Shown piece by piece: positions 27,726 to 36,735 of a DNA stretch of 64,000 nt. The DNA is from an uncultured Eubacteriales bacterium. GTDB lineage: Bacteria; Bacillota; Clostridia; Christensenellales; UBA1242. The stretch spans positions 62,001 through 126,000 of the forward strand of contig URXM01000002.1 in the NCBI GenBank assembly GCA_900551855.1, read 5' to 3'. Numbering within the stretch: position 1 is the first letter of the stretch; every line of letters starts with the position of its first letter. The notes beneath the pieces were generated by a model that saw only the letters and a list, made by a program, of their open reading frames with translations, did not search any database and had not been told where the DNA came from. Position numbers and translations under genes: made by a program.

Positions 27726-27903
27726 ACTCACTCCTTTTCAAAAAATAAAGAGCAACTAAATATATTTAGTTGCTCTCTGCGATATTCTTTATTTTACAAC
27801 AAAACATATTTGTAAGGTCATTACAATAAAAACATATCATTGTTTTGTTGTTGGAATAAATTTTTCATACCTATATAATATATCAAAAGATTTTATTTGT
27901 CCA
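27726..27903 (-). promoter_or_regulatory. glnN promoter and attenuator-like leader
   Basis: On the minus strand TGGACA (27898-27903), 17 bp, TATTAT (27875-27880) predicts transcription from about 27868. The roughly 140-nt leader contains an 11-bp stem (27796-27806 with 27841-27851) enclosing a small hairpin (TTGTAA / TTACAA, 5-nt loop). Next comes a 28-nt perfect palindrome (27749-27776) followed by TTTATTTTTT and then the glnN ribosome site. This arrangement of upstream structure plus terminator before the gene is that of an attenuator. The ligand or protein is unknown. Confidence 0.6.
27749..27776 (-). terminator. Intrinsic terminator inside the glnN leader
   Basis: Two 14-nt arms (AGAGCAACTAAATA and its complement) followed on the minus strand by TTTATTTTTT, about 15 nt before the glnN ribosome site. 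The opposite strand has no T-run, so it acts only towards glnN. Confidence 0.75.
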
Positions 27904-27961
27904 CAAAAATTTGATAGATTTCAAAAATTTTTATTTTTTAGGAGTTTTCCTTTTTATCAAA

Positions 27962-29062
27962 TTAAAACAAATCAACATAGTTTAAGGCAAAGATCATTGT
28001 CAGTTTGTTTTCTTCATAACTGTTGTTTGCACTTAAAATATATCTTAAAAACTCTCCCATACTAAAACTTTTTTGTGAAGTATATTTCCCTTCTTTTATT
28101 TTTATCCTATTGTTTTTGATTGTTATTTTGTATGTCTTGTCATCGACAGAATAAATGTATTTTCTGTTCTCAAACTTTTTGATTTTTTTGTTTAACTCAA
28201 ACAGCATTTCCAAAAACTTTTTCAAATCATAGACTTTGAAATGTATCTCGTCAATGGTCTCAACTTCTTCAGAAAACTTTTCCAAAATGTCAAAATATTC
28301 TTTATCAAGCGGATTTACTTTAAACGCCATTTGCTCTTTTCCTAATCTTTTTAAGATTGAGCAAACAGCACTTTCAAGCAAGTTTATGTCCTGCAAATAT
28401 AATTCATCAACTGACTTTCCTTCTCTGTCAAGTGTAAAATAGCCATCAATTTCGTCTGCAATCTTTATTACATAAATTTTGTGTTTTCTTGACTTCAATC
28501 CAAGGCTAAAATCTTCTTTACTTCTTAAGTTTATTTTGTCATTTGAGGCATAGATTTCGTACAAAACATCATCTTCATTTTTGCCTCTATATTCACTTAT
28601 GGAAATCTCTGGGCATTCTTTCACATTCAACAATTTTTTGTTTACATTAAGCATATAAACAAAGCCTGCTTTTTCATAACCAAAATGGTTGTACCTTTTT
28701 CTATCTCCTGTCAAAATGGAAAAAGCAACATTTTCTTCAATGTTTTCTTTTTCAATTTCTTTCATAATCATTGTCATACAACCTTTGCCTTGATGTTTTG
28801 GCAAAGTTGACACAGTTCCAACATTTGAAAATTTGCAAACAACATCTCCAATTTTTAAATCTCTTATTATGTTGCCTGCGGTTGCAATAATGTTTCCATT
28901 TTCTTCACAGACAAAATGTGTTTTCACAAAATCTTTGTTTTTGTAAACAATTGGCATTGTCTGTTTGAAATCATAACCTTCATAGCGCACTGGCTCGAAG
29001 GCGTTGTTTGCAACATAAACAATTTGTTTTGCATCTTTTGCAGTTGCTCTTCTTATGTTCAT
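27962..29062 (-). CDS. GNAT-family N-acetyltransferase with C-terminal extension
   Basis: 366 residues. The N-terminal GNAT domain has the acetyl-CoA loop VSTLPKHQGKGCMTMIM (about residues 82-98) and FGYEKAGFV. The C-terminal half (about 190-366) resembles the two-domain arrangement of Eis-like or other long GNATs, with a lysine-rich end. The start at 29062 follows GAGGTTGAA; the longer frame overlaps the helicase gene. It is 16 bp downstream of the helicase-nuclease and probably on the same mRNA. The substrate is unknown. Confidence 0.8.
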   Translation of the reverse strand: MNIRRATAKDAKQIVYVANNAFEPVRYEGYDFKQTMPIVYKNKDFVKTHFVCEENGNIIATAGNIIRDLKIGDVVCKFSNVGTVSTLPKHQGKGCMTMIMKEIEKENIEENVAFSILTGDRKRYNHFGYEKAGFVYMLNVNKKLLNVKECPEISISEYRGKNEDDVLYEIYASNDKINLRSKEDFSLGLKSRKHKIYVIKIADEIDGYFTLDREGKSVDELYLQDINLLESAVCSILKRLGKEQMAFKVNPLDKEYFDILEKFSEEVETIDEIHFKVYDLKKFLEMLFELNKKIKKFENRKYIYSVDDKTYKITIKNNRIKIKEGKYTSQKSFSMGEFLRYILSANNSYEENKLTMIFALNYVDLF

Positions 29063-29078
29063 TTCAACCTCTAAAATT

Positions 29079-32000
29079 TTACTTTGTAAATTTCTTTTTG
29101 TTTGCATTGATTTGTTTTACAATATTGTTTATCACTTTGTCTTTGTTTAACCACCAATCACGGCTCCAAACTCTCATAATGTTCCATCCACGAGATTCAA
29201 GGAATTTGTTTCTGTAAACATCTCTTTCCAAAATGGAGTCACTGCTCTTGTAGGCAGCATAATCACATTCTATTCCAAGCAAATATCTGTCCAATTTTTT
29301 GTCATAAACAGCAAGTGAAAGTTTGTAGTTTGTGTTGCCCAAATTTGTCTCAACATCATAACCAAGTTTGACAAGTTCTTCTTTTATCTCATCTTCTATT
29401 TGATTTAAAACAACTTCTTCTTTGGTTTGTGGTAATGCTGGTTTGAAGCTGTCAAGAATGTATTGCACTTCTTTGTTTTTCTTGTTTGAAACAGCTCTTA
29501 CATATTTAAGATAACTCTTAAAGATTTTTGGTCCAGCATTTTTTGTCCCTTCAACCAACAATTCTTCTGGTTCTATGCTTGTGACAACATAAATTTTTTC
29601 TTTAGCTCTTGTCACAGCAACATTCAAACGATTTTCTCCACCTTCTGTTGACAATGGACCAAAGTGTGCAACAACTTTTCCATATTCGTTGCGTGCATAA
29701 CCAATGCTGAAAATAATTATATCTCTTTCATCACCTTGAACATTTTCTAGGTTCTTAATGAAAATAGAAGTATCTTCATTGTTCTCTTTTCTGTTTTGTT
29801 CTCTTATGTAAGCGTCACGGAAAGCAGAGTCTTTATTGCATTCCAAATCAATAGCATCTTCAATGGCATTTTCTTGCTCTGTGTTGAATGTGATAATTCC
29901 GATTGAAGATTTGTTTCTCTTGTTCTTAATCAATTTTTTCAAAAGAGACACAACAGCATTTGCTTCTTCTTGATTTCTTCTGCCTATCCATTTGCCATTT
30001 ACTTTGATTCTTTCAATTGGCTTGTTTCCAACATTCTTTGAAATGTTTGGAGCAATTTGCAATTTCCCGTCATAGAATGCATAGTTTGAAAAATCAATCA
30101 ACTCTTCATTTTTACTTCTATAGTGGTATGTCAAATTTGTGCTGTTGAATCTTGATGTTGCAAGGTCAAGCAAACTTTCAACTTCAAGTGCTGCTTGGGT
30201 TGCAAGGTCAAGTTCTTCATCACTGTCATTTCCCATATATCTCTTTACAAATGTTGCAGTAGGTCTAAGCTGTTTAGAGTCTCCGGCAACAACTATGTGT
30301 TTTCCTCTGTAAATTGTTGGCAATGTGTTTTCTATAAACACCTGACTTGCTTCATCAAACAAAATTATGTCAAACATCTCTTTTTTCAATGGGAAAATTG
30401 TTGAAACGCTTTCAGGAGACAACAACCAGCATGGGAACAATTTCAACAAAAATTCTCCATACAAATCCATCATCTTTCTTATTGGCAAAAGGCCTTGTTG
30501 TTTTGTGATTTGATAAAGATAGTTCTTACTTTCTGGGTTGTTGTTGAAATATTCAACATATTCACTCTTAAACTTATCTAGACAAATATTGTTTGAAATT
30601 GCTTTCTCATCATTCTTAAGAGACAAAATTCTGTTTCTAATATTTTCAAAGTCAATGATCTTTGACAATTTGTCTTTGTTTTGTTCTTCATATTTTATTG
30701 CTTCGTGATAAACTCTTATTTGCAAAACTTTATCTACAACATCTCTGTATTGTTTTGCAGTCTTTGAGTTTTCATAAGCAAAGTTCAAAATCGTTCTTTC
30801 ATCGTCAGTGAGTCCTTGCAAAGAAACGTTTATATCTCTGATTTCAAGATAATCTCCAAGAGCGCCAAGAAGCAATTTCACAAAGATTGAATTTCCGTTT
30901 ATCAAGTTGTCAACAGTCATCAAATATCCTTTTCTGTCAAGCACTTTGTTGAGCAAAGAATAATTTTCAACATAACTGTTTATCTCTTGCATTGTTGATT
31001 TCAAACTTTCTGCAATTTCTTCTTCCTTCTTATCAATTTTGTTTTTTACAATTGGATATGCCGGGAAGAAAACTTTTGCCCAAGTCAAACGATCATACAA
31101 CTTTTTGTTTTCAACAGAAGAAATCATTTTGATGAGAGGTTTCATCTCGTTGACATCTTCAACATCGTTTTCTGTCATATAAATCAAAAGTTGGCGTGCG
31201 TGTTTGTGCTTTGCAGTGTCAAAAGGAACAATATTCTTTTGAATAACTTCTTTCAAATAGGTTTTCATTTGATTGATGACATGTATTTCAACATCAGGTT
31301 TGATGTGATCAATCAATGGGTTGTTCTTTTTGAGTTCTATGTATCTATAATACAAATTAGCTTTGTTTTTCTCTTTTATCACTCTCAAAGTTGAAGCCAA
31401 ACTTTTATAATTCATCGACATCAATTCTTTGTTTTTGAGCATCAATTTGTAGAGTTCGTAATCATAACTTCTTTTTCCAATCTTGGCAGAATTTGTATAC
31501 ATCTCTTGCAAAGAAAGTCCAAAAGGAGTTTTTGTAAACAATGTGTCAGAAATCGTTTCAAGTTCTTTTACTTCTTTCTGCAAATTGTTTTCTACTTCAT
31601 CAAAGGCATCTTTTGATGTTTCTGATTTGTTTTCATTTAAGATTGCTTGATGCATTTGATTGCATCTTTCATAAAAATCAATCTTGTTTTTCTCCGCATC
31701 CGTAATAAACATACATTTTGAATTCAAGTTTTTGAGACGATTGAAAACAACATCAAGAGCGGCTTTCTTTTGAGAAACAACCAAAACTTTTTTGTCTTTG
31801 CAAAGGGCATCAGAAATTATGTTTACAATGGTTTGAGACTTACCAGTTCCTGGTGGGCCATAAATGACCATGTTTCCATATTCATTCAATTTTTTGATCG
31901 CGTTTTCTTGTGCATAATCAAGATCATTTATGGTATAAATTCTCTGATCAAACTTTTTGTTTTTCTTGACATTTTTACCTTGCAAAAGTTGTTCAATTGC

Positions 32001-32888
32001 CAAGGAAGACAAATGTTTTTTCTCTAAAATTGAATAATCATTATAGATTGAGTTTGCAAGTGGAAAACGACCAATCACGCAAGAATTTACAACTTTCAAA
32101 TCTCCAAACTTTGAAGAGTTTTCATTTATGTCTGCGAATCTAATCAACCCATCTTCAAAGTTTTTGTCTTGTTCAAACTTAAATCCATAAGCTGACAAAT
32201 AATCAAGAACATCACTTATGCTTTTCAATTTGTAATCTACAAGATTATCAAATTCCATCATCATTCCTTCGTTGTTGAGCCTGTGTTCTTTTGCATAAGC
32301 AAGCATCAAAACTTTGTTAAACTGCACAAGTTCGTCTGGCTTTGCTTCGATTGAAACAGTTGTGTCACTTTCAATGTTTATCACAACAGGGAACAAAATA
32401 AGAGGGGCTTTGATGACAATATCTTTGCTGAGTTGTCCTGTCACAAAAGGATAACCAACAAAAAGTTCGTATCTTCCTGTTTCTTTAGAAAACTCTTCAA
32501 TCTCTCTTTTCAATGTTTTCAAAGCAGAAACTTGAGATGTGATTATTTTCTTTCCTTCTTCTCTCTTTAATCTTTCTCTTCTCAAGTTTTCGTTTCTCTT
32601 TTCTTCAACTGACATTTTGGCAGTGTCTTTAAAAGAGGTTTTTATTTTGTTTTCCAAATCAAAAGTTTTATACAGTTTTTCTTTGTTCTCTTTTTTTATC
32701 AGAGCATAACTGCTTCTTTTACCTTTCCAAAGAAACGTAAAAAATTCTTGGAACTCATCTGAATCTTTTCCAATAATTTCCCCAATGTCATAAGAATATT
32801 TTTTGCTTATGTTTTTTGAATATAAACTTCTGTTCTTCCCGCTTATCTCAATAAGCCTTTCTTTGTAATATTTATAAATAGATTTCAT
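29079..32888 (-). CDS. Superfamily 1 helicase with DUF4011-type N-terminus and C-terminal Vsr-like nuclease
   Basis: 1,269 residues. The N-terminus resembles DUF4011-type helicase proteins. The helicase motifs are Walker A YGPPGTGKSQTIVN (about 342-355), Walker B IILFDEASQVF, motif III AGDSKQLRPTA, HYRSKNEELIDFSN, ENVQGDERDIIIFS (motif V region) and RLNVAVTRAKEKIYVV (motif VI). The last 100 residues carry a Vsr/MTES_1575-like nuclease pattern (LGIECDYAAYKSSDS, ERDVYRNKFLESRGW, RVWSRDWW). This architecture is known among candidate single-protein phage-defence systems. It may be such a system or a repair enzyme. AAGGATGAG is 4 nt before the ATG. Followed by a GNAT gene. Confidence 0.85.
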   Translation of the reverse strand: MKSIYKYYKERLIEISGKNRSLYSKNISKKYSYDIGEIIGKDSDEFQEFFTFLWKGKRSSYALIKKENKEKLYKTFDLENKIKTSFKDTAKMSVEEKRNENLRRERLKREEGKKIITSQVSALKTLKREIEEFSKETGRYELFVGYPFVTGQLSKDIVIKAPLILFPVVINIESDTTVSIEAKPDELVQFNKVLMLAYAKEHRLNNEGMMMEFDNLVDYKLKSISDVLDYLSAYGFKFEQDKNFEDGLIRFADINENSSKFGDLKVVNSCVIGRFPLANSIYNDYSILEKKHLSSLAIEQLLQGKNVKKNKKFDQRIYTINDLDYAQENAIKKLNEYGNMVIYGPPGTGKSQTIVNIISDALCKDKKVLVVSQKKAALDVVFNRLKNLNSKCMFITDAEKNKIDFYERCNQMHQAILNENKSETSKDAFDEVENNLQKEVKELETISDTLFTKTPFGLSLQEMYTNSAKIGKRSYDYELYKLMLKNKELMSMNYKSLASTLRVIKEKNKANLYYRYIELKKNNPLIDHIKPDVEIHVINQMKTYLKEVIQKNIVPFDTAKHKHARQLLIYMTENDVEDVNEMKPLIKMISSVENKKLYDRLTWAKVFFPAYPIVKNKIDKKEEEIAESLKSTMQEINSYVENYSLLNKVLDRKGYLMTVDNLINGNSIFVKLLLGALGDYLEIRDINVSLQGLTDDERTILNFAYENSKTAKQYRDVVDKVLQIRVYHEAIKYEEQNKDKLSKIIDFENIRNRILSLKNDEKAISNNICLDKFKSEYVEYFNNNPESKNYLYQITKQQGLLPIRKMMDLYGEFLLKLFPCWLLSPESVSTIFPLKKEMFDIILFDEASQVFIENTLPTIYRGKHIVVAGDSKQLRPTATFVKRYMGNDSDEELDLATQAALEVESLLDLATSRFNSTNLTYHYRSKNEELIDFSNYAFYDGKLQIAPNISKNVGNKPIERIKVNGKWIGRRNQEEANAVVSLLKKLIKNKRNKSSIGIITFNTEQENAIEDAIDLECNKDSAFRDAYIREQNRKENNEDTSIFIKNLENVQGDERDIIIFSIGYARNEYGKVVAHFGPLSTEGGENRLNVAVTRAKEKIYVVTSIEPEELLVEGTKNAGPKIFKSYLKYVRAVSNKKNKEVQYILDSFKPALPQTKEEVVLNQIEDEIKEELVKLGYDVETNLGNTNYKLSLAVYDKKLDRYLLGIECDYAAYKSSDSILERDVYRNKFLESRGWNIMRVWSRDWWLNKDKVINNIVKQINANKKKFTK

Positions 32889-33068
32889 AATCTCATCCTT
32901 TCGCTTATTATTTTAACAAATATTATTATCTTTTTCAAGTTTATAAAATATATAATAAATTTTATTTTTTATATTAAAATAATTAGGAAATAAAATTTTT
33001 TATGTTATAATTATTTCAGAATTAAATTGTGAATTTTTTACAGCAATTTAAAAGGTAAGGAGGATGTA

Positions 33069-35123
33069 ATGAACAAAAAATACGAACCATTATTTACACC
33101 TTGGAAAATAGGAAACTGTGAAATCAAAAACAGAATTGTCCTTTGTCCTATGGGTGGAACTTCTTTGTTTGGTTGGATGGAACCTCATCATTTTGACAAA
33201 GACGCCGCAGATTTCTTTATGGACCTTGCAAAACACGATGTTGGACTTATCATTCCTGGAATTGCTCCACTTAGAAATTTGATTGGAAACCGTTGGCTTT
33301 ACAAAGCAAAAGGCGCTTTCAGAAAATTGAAACCTTATATGGAAGAATTGCACAAAACAGGAGCAAAGTTGTTTGTTCAGTTGACTGCTGGATTTGGCCG
33401 TTCTTTCTCTGTTCCAAACAATATGGCACCAATCATTAAAAACAGAGTGCTTAGAGGAATGTTGAAACCAATCATTGATTTGTCTCGTTTGACCGCTTCT
33501 CCAAGTGAATTGCCTTCTCGTTGGGTTGAAGGATTTACTTGCAGAAAGTTGTCTTTGAAAGAAATCAAACAAATGATCAGAGCTTTTGCTAAAACTGCAA
33601 AACTTTGCAAAGAGGCAGGAGTAGATGGCGTTGAAGTTCACGCTGTTCATGAAGGATATCTTCTTGATCAATTCACTTTGCCATACACAAATCACAGAAC
33701 TGATGAATATGGTGGAAGTTTTGAAAACAGATATCGTTTTGCAACAGAAGTTGTAAAAGCAATCAAAGCAGAATGCGGAGAAGATTATCCTGTTTCTCTT
33801 AGATATTCTGTTGTAAGTAAAACAAAAGATTTCTGTGTTGGTGCTATCCCAGGAGAAAAATACAAAGAAATCGGTAGAACAATGGAAGAAAGCGAAAAAG
33901 CTGCAAAATATTTGCAAGATGCTGGATATGATATGCTCAACGCTGACAACGGAACTTACGATGCTTGGTATTGGGCTCATCCACCAGAATATATGCCACA
34001 AAACTGCAACCTCGCTGATGTTTCTCACATAAGAAAATTTGTTGATATCCCTGTTGTTTGTGCAGGAAGAATGGATCCTGATGTTGCTGCAAAAGCAATC
34101 AAAAATGGTGAAATTGATGCAATGGGTGTTGCTCGTCAATTCTTGACAGACAGCCATTGGGTGACAAAACTTAAAGAAGACAGATTGGAAGACATTATGC
34201 CATGTATCTGCTGTCATAACGGATGCTTTGCACTTGCTCACTATAAGGGTGTTGCTTGTGATGCAAAAATGGAAGACTCTGCTCACATGGCAAGATGTGC
34301 TTTGAATCCTATGACTATGGACGGTGGAAAGTACGACTTGAAACCTGCTAAAAAATCAAAGAAGATTGCCATTATTGGTGGCGGAATTGGCGGAATGGAA
34401 GTTGCAAGAGTTGCCACAATCAGAGGACATAAAGTCACTATTTATGAAAAGACTGACAAACTTGGTGGTGTGTTCATTCCTGCTGCAGCTCCTTCTTTTA
34501 AAGAAAAAGACAAACAATTGATTGAATGGTATCGTCGTCAAATGGAGAAAATGAACATTGACATAAAATACAACACAGAAATCACTGACCTTTCAAAACT
34601 TGATGCTGATGAAATTGTCATCGCAACAGGTGCAAAAGCAAGAAAATTGAGATTGCCAGGAAGCGAAAGATGTATTGATGCGATTGATTATCTCAACGAC
34701 AATTCAAAAGCTGGTGAAAATGTTGTTATCATCGGAGGCGGTTTGACTGGATGTGAAATTGCTTATGATTTGTTCCTTCAAGGCAAAAAGCCAGTCATTG
34801 TTGAAGCTAAAAATGACCTTATGGCTGTAAGTGGTCTTTGCCTTGCAAACTCTTCTTACCTTAGAGATTATTTCAACTACAAAAAAGTCCCTGTTTACCT
34901 TGAAAGCAAAGTTGAAACAATCAATCCAGACAGCGTTGTTGTTTTGGATAAAGACGGAAACAAACATGAAGTCAAAGCTGACACAGTTATCACTGCTATT
35001 GGCTACAATCCTGCACCACTCACAAAAGAAAGCAAACATGTTCATATTGTAGGTGACGCTCTTAAAGTTGGAAACCTTAGAACTGTTATTTGGCGTGCTT
35101 GGGACGTTGCTGGGAAATTATAA
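33069..35123 (+). CDS. NADH:flavin oxidoreductase / 2,4-dienoyl-CoA reductase-type enzyme
   Basis: 684 residues. An Old-Yellow-Enzyme TIM barrel with FMN (about 1-370) is followed by a [4Fe-4S] site (CICCHNGCFA with a later CALNP, about 380-415) and FAD/NAD Rossmann domains (IAIIGGGIGGMEVAR, VVIIGGGLTGCEIAYD). This fits the FadH/BaiCD/enoate reductase group that reduces conjugated C=C bonds of enoates or enoyl-CoAs. The active-site segment HAVHEGYLLDQFTLP has the His pair region. Strong GGAGG at 5-nt spacing, an extended -10 (TGTTATAAT), and GC-richer third positions than neighbours suggest high expression. The substrate is unknown; alone in its transcript. Confidence 0.92.
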   Translation: MNKKYEPLFTPWKIGNCEIKNRIVLCPMGGTSLFGWMEPHHFDKDAADFFMDLAKHDVGLIIPGIAPLRNLIGNRWLYKAKGAFRKLKPYMEELHKTGAKLFVQLTAGFGRSFSVPNNMAPIIKNRVLRGMLKPIIDLSRLTASPSELPSRWVEGFTCRKLSLKEIKQMIRAFAKTAKLCKEAGVDGVEVHAVHEGYLLDQFTLPYTNHRTDEYGGSFENRYRFATEVVKAIKAECGEDYPVSLRYSVVSKTKDFCVGAIPGEKYKEIGRTMEESEKAAKYLQDAGYDMLNADNGTYDAWYWAHPPEYMPQNCNLADVSHIRKFVDIPVVCAGRMDPDVAAKAIKNGEIDAMGVARQFLTDSHWVTKLKEDRLEDIMPCICCHNGCFALAHYKGVACDAKMEDSAHMARCALNPMTMDGGKYDLKPAKKSKKIAIIGGGIGGMEVARVATIRGHKVTIYEKTDKLGGVFIPAAAPSFKEKDKQLIEWYRRQMEKMNIDIKYNTEITDLSKLDADEIVIATGAKARKLRLPGSERCIDAIDYLNDNSKAGENVVIIGGGLTGCEIAYDLFLQGKKPVIVEAKNDLMAVSGLCLANSSYLRDYFNYKKVPVYLESKVETINPDSVVVLDKDGNKHEVKADTVITAIGYNPAPLTKESKHVHIVGDALKVGNLRTVIWRAWDVAGKL

Positions 35124-35137
35124 TTCAATAAAAAAAC

Positions 35138-35167
35138 AAAAACATCTCTTGATTGAGATGTTTTTTT
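35138..35167 (+). terminator. Terminator of the ene-reductase gene
   Basis: An 11-bp stem (AAAAACATCTC / GAGATGTTTTT), 6-nt loop, then T-run. Confidence 0.9.
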
Positions 35168-35220
35168 CATCTTGCATTTTTCTTAATTTCTGCTATACTA
35201 GATATGTTAGGAGATAAATT

Positions 35221-35988
35221 ATGAGAAAAATGGTTGGCGGAGAAGAAATTACTCCAACATTGATTTTAAAAATAGCTGATTATATAAACAGTATGCCTGG
35301 ATTTAAAAGAGAATGTTATGGTTGGGCAGAAACTTCAAAGGGAGAAATTTTCCTTATTTACAACAGTAAGACTGTCGTTACTGCTGTCACTTTTTATTTA
35401 GATGAATTTAAACAAAATGGAAAACCTTTTTATTTGTTTAAGACTGAATTAATAGGTTTTGCAAATATAAGCGTTTACAAGCGTTCTCATAATATTCATA
35501 TTGACTATATCAAGGTTTTGGACAAATATCAATCTTTAGGCATTGGAAAACAACTTCTTTCTTATGTAGAAAGTTATGGAAAAGTGAAGGGTTGCAAAAC
35601 TTCAACATTGGATTGTTTAAGCACTTATACTGATGGAAAAAATGTTTTACCTTTTAGAAATGGAAAAGCAGACAGAGAAAAACTTAAACAAATGAAAATT
35701 GGTGGTCTTAAAGTTGTAGACAAAAATATGCAATTTTATTTGGAAGCGGACTATAAAAGACAAAAAAACAGAAAACCTTTAAATGATTATCTTACACCAA
35801 TGATCAAAAACAATCTCAAGTTGCGTCCTGTAAAAATAAAATCTTTGTTGAGTTTTGTTCATATTCAACTTACAAGAAAAAGATTTGAGCCTATGCATCT
35901 TTCTCAAGAATCAATGAATGCTTTAAGAAGATTTGTAAAAAGACCAAATCATACCGCTTTTGATATAAATGCTACAAGACAATTATAA
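35221..35988 (+). CDS. GNAT-like acetyltransferase, 255 residues
   Basis: The segment IDYIKVLDKYQSLGIGKQLLSYV (about residues 97-119) has the GNAT beta4-alpha3 acetyl-CoA pattern (Q/RxxGxG/A), followed by CKTSTLDCLS. No signal peptide. The C-terminal third is basic (KRQKNRKPLNDYL, LTRKRFEP). AGGAGATAAATT precedes the ATG and an extended -10 (TGCTATACT) lies about 20 nt further up. Single-gene transcript. The substrate is unknown. Confidence 0.7.
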   Translation: MRKMVGGEEITPTLILKIADYINSMPGFKRECYGWAETSKGEIFLIYNSKTVVTAVTFYLDEFKQNGKPFYLFKTELIGFANISVYKRSHNIHIDYIKVLDKYQSLGIGKQLLSYVESYGKVKGCKTSTLDCLSTYTDGKNVLPFRNGKADREKLKQMKIGGLKVVDKNMQFYLEADYKRQKNRKPLNDYLTPMIKNNLKLRPVKIKSLLSFVHIQLTRKRFEPMHLSQESMNALRRFVKRPNHTAFDINATRQL

Positions 35989-35992
35989 AAAA

Positions 35993-36016
35993 AAGAACAT
36001 TTACATAAATGTTCTT
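35993..36016 (-). terminator. Terminator of Spo0A_C copy 2
   Basis: An 11-bp stem (AAGAACATTTA / TAAATGTTCTT) with a 2-nt loop; eight T follow on the minus strand. Confidence 0.8.
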
Positions 36017-36019
36017 AAG

Positions 36020-36409
36020 CTAAGATACGACCAAACTATCTTTGTATAAACCCAAGTTATAATATTCTGCTACTAAACGAATAAGTTCTCCTGCTGTTGG
36101 TTTGTCATCAATTGTATAAAGTTGAGTTTTAAACATTTTGTTTAATTCAGCGAAACTTTTGTTTATGTAGGTGTTTTCAATGGCGTGTCTAATACTTCTT
36201 TCAACGCAATTCTCTTTGTTTGCATTAAACTTCTTGCCAACTTCAATATAGAGTCCTTTGCACAAATTGTGAATTAGTTTAGGGTTTTGAACAACCATCT
36301 CAATTGCTAAACATAAATAACTAAAGCCAATCAAATCACATCTGATACCAATGCGAATCAATGTGAGTTTGATAATTCTTCTCATATTCAACAACTCTTT
36401 ATCGTCCAC
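36020..36409 (-). CDS. Stand-alone Spo0A effector-domain (Spo0A_C) protein, copy 2
   Basis: 129 residues, GTG start with AGGAGG 8 nt upstream. A close paralogue of the 11.1-kb gene: shared KLTLIRIGIRCDLIGFSYLC, VERSIRHAIENTYINKSFAE and KPTAGELIRLVAEYYNLGLY. The recognition helix (VERSIRHAIE) is intact, and no receiver is encoded. The promoter is TTTACT (36621-36626), 17 bp, TATACT (36598-36603) with a TGT extension. Two exact TGTCGAA 0A-box cores lie 50-120 bp upstream of that promoter. Possibly autoregulated or under Spo0A control. The extra tail KDSLVVS is unlike copy 1. Confidence 0.85.
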   Translation of the reverse strand: MDDKELLNMRRIIKLTLIRIGIRCDLIGFSYLCLAIEMVVQNPKLIHNLCKGLYIEVGKKFNANKENCVERSIRHAIENTYINKSFAELNKMFKTQLYTIDDKPTAGELIRLVAEYYNLGLYKDSLVVS

Positions 36410-36676
36410 AGATATTTCCTCCTTTTAAAACCAATCTCACATAGCAACAAAAAACTTTTACACTCAATGTAAAATTTTTACTAATAATAAAAAAATTTTG
36501 CTTAAACGAAAAGCTGTAATTGTAATATCAGACCAGTTAAATTTCTATGCTCTTCATTCAAAGGAATCTATAAGTTTTTTTGAAGAAACACTGTGTAAGT
36601 ATAACACACTTTAAAGCGTTAGTAAATAAAAATTTCAAAATTTTACAATTTAATTTTTACTATTATTTATAAATTT

Positions 36677-36720
36677 TGTCGAAATATTTTATATGTTTTC
36701 CAAATATGTAATGTGTCGAA
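36677..36720. promoter_or_regulatory. Two 0A-box-like sites upstream of Spo0A_C copy 2
   Basis: TTTTGTCGAAATA (core TGTCGAA at 36677-36683) and GTGTCGAAAAAT (core 36714-36720), 37 bp apart, same orientation. The 36410-36735 gap also holds the promoter at 36598-36626 and an inverted repeat TGTGT-N7-ACACA (36592-36608) over the -10. A Spo0A-type protein is the expected binder, but binding is inferred. Confidence 0.5.
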
Positions 36721-36735
36721 AAATAGTATGATTTT

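Noticed and set aside
27796..27851. ANTAR-type antiterminator or known glutamine riboswitch in the glnN leader
   Set aside because: The loops lack the A and G at positions 1 and 4 of a hexaloop pair, and I could not match the glutamine-riboswitch core, so only a generic attenuator is claimed.
33090..34286. 398-residue minus-strand ORF
   Set aside because: Lies wholly antisense to the ene-reductase, whose motifs are clear; biased composition (Phe, Cys, Ser) is typical of a shadow ORF.
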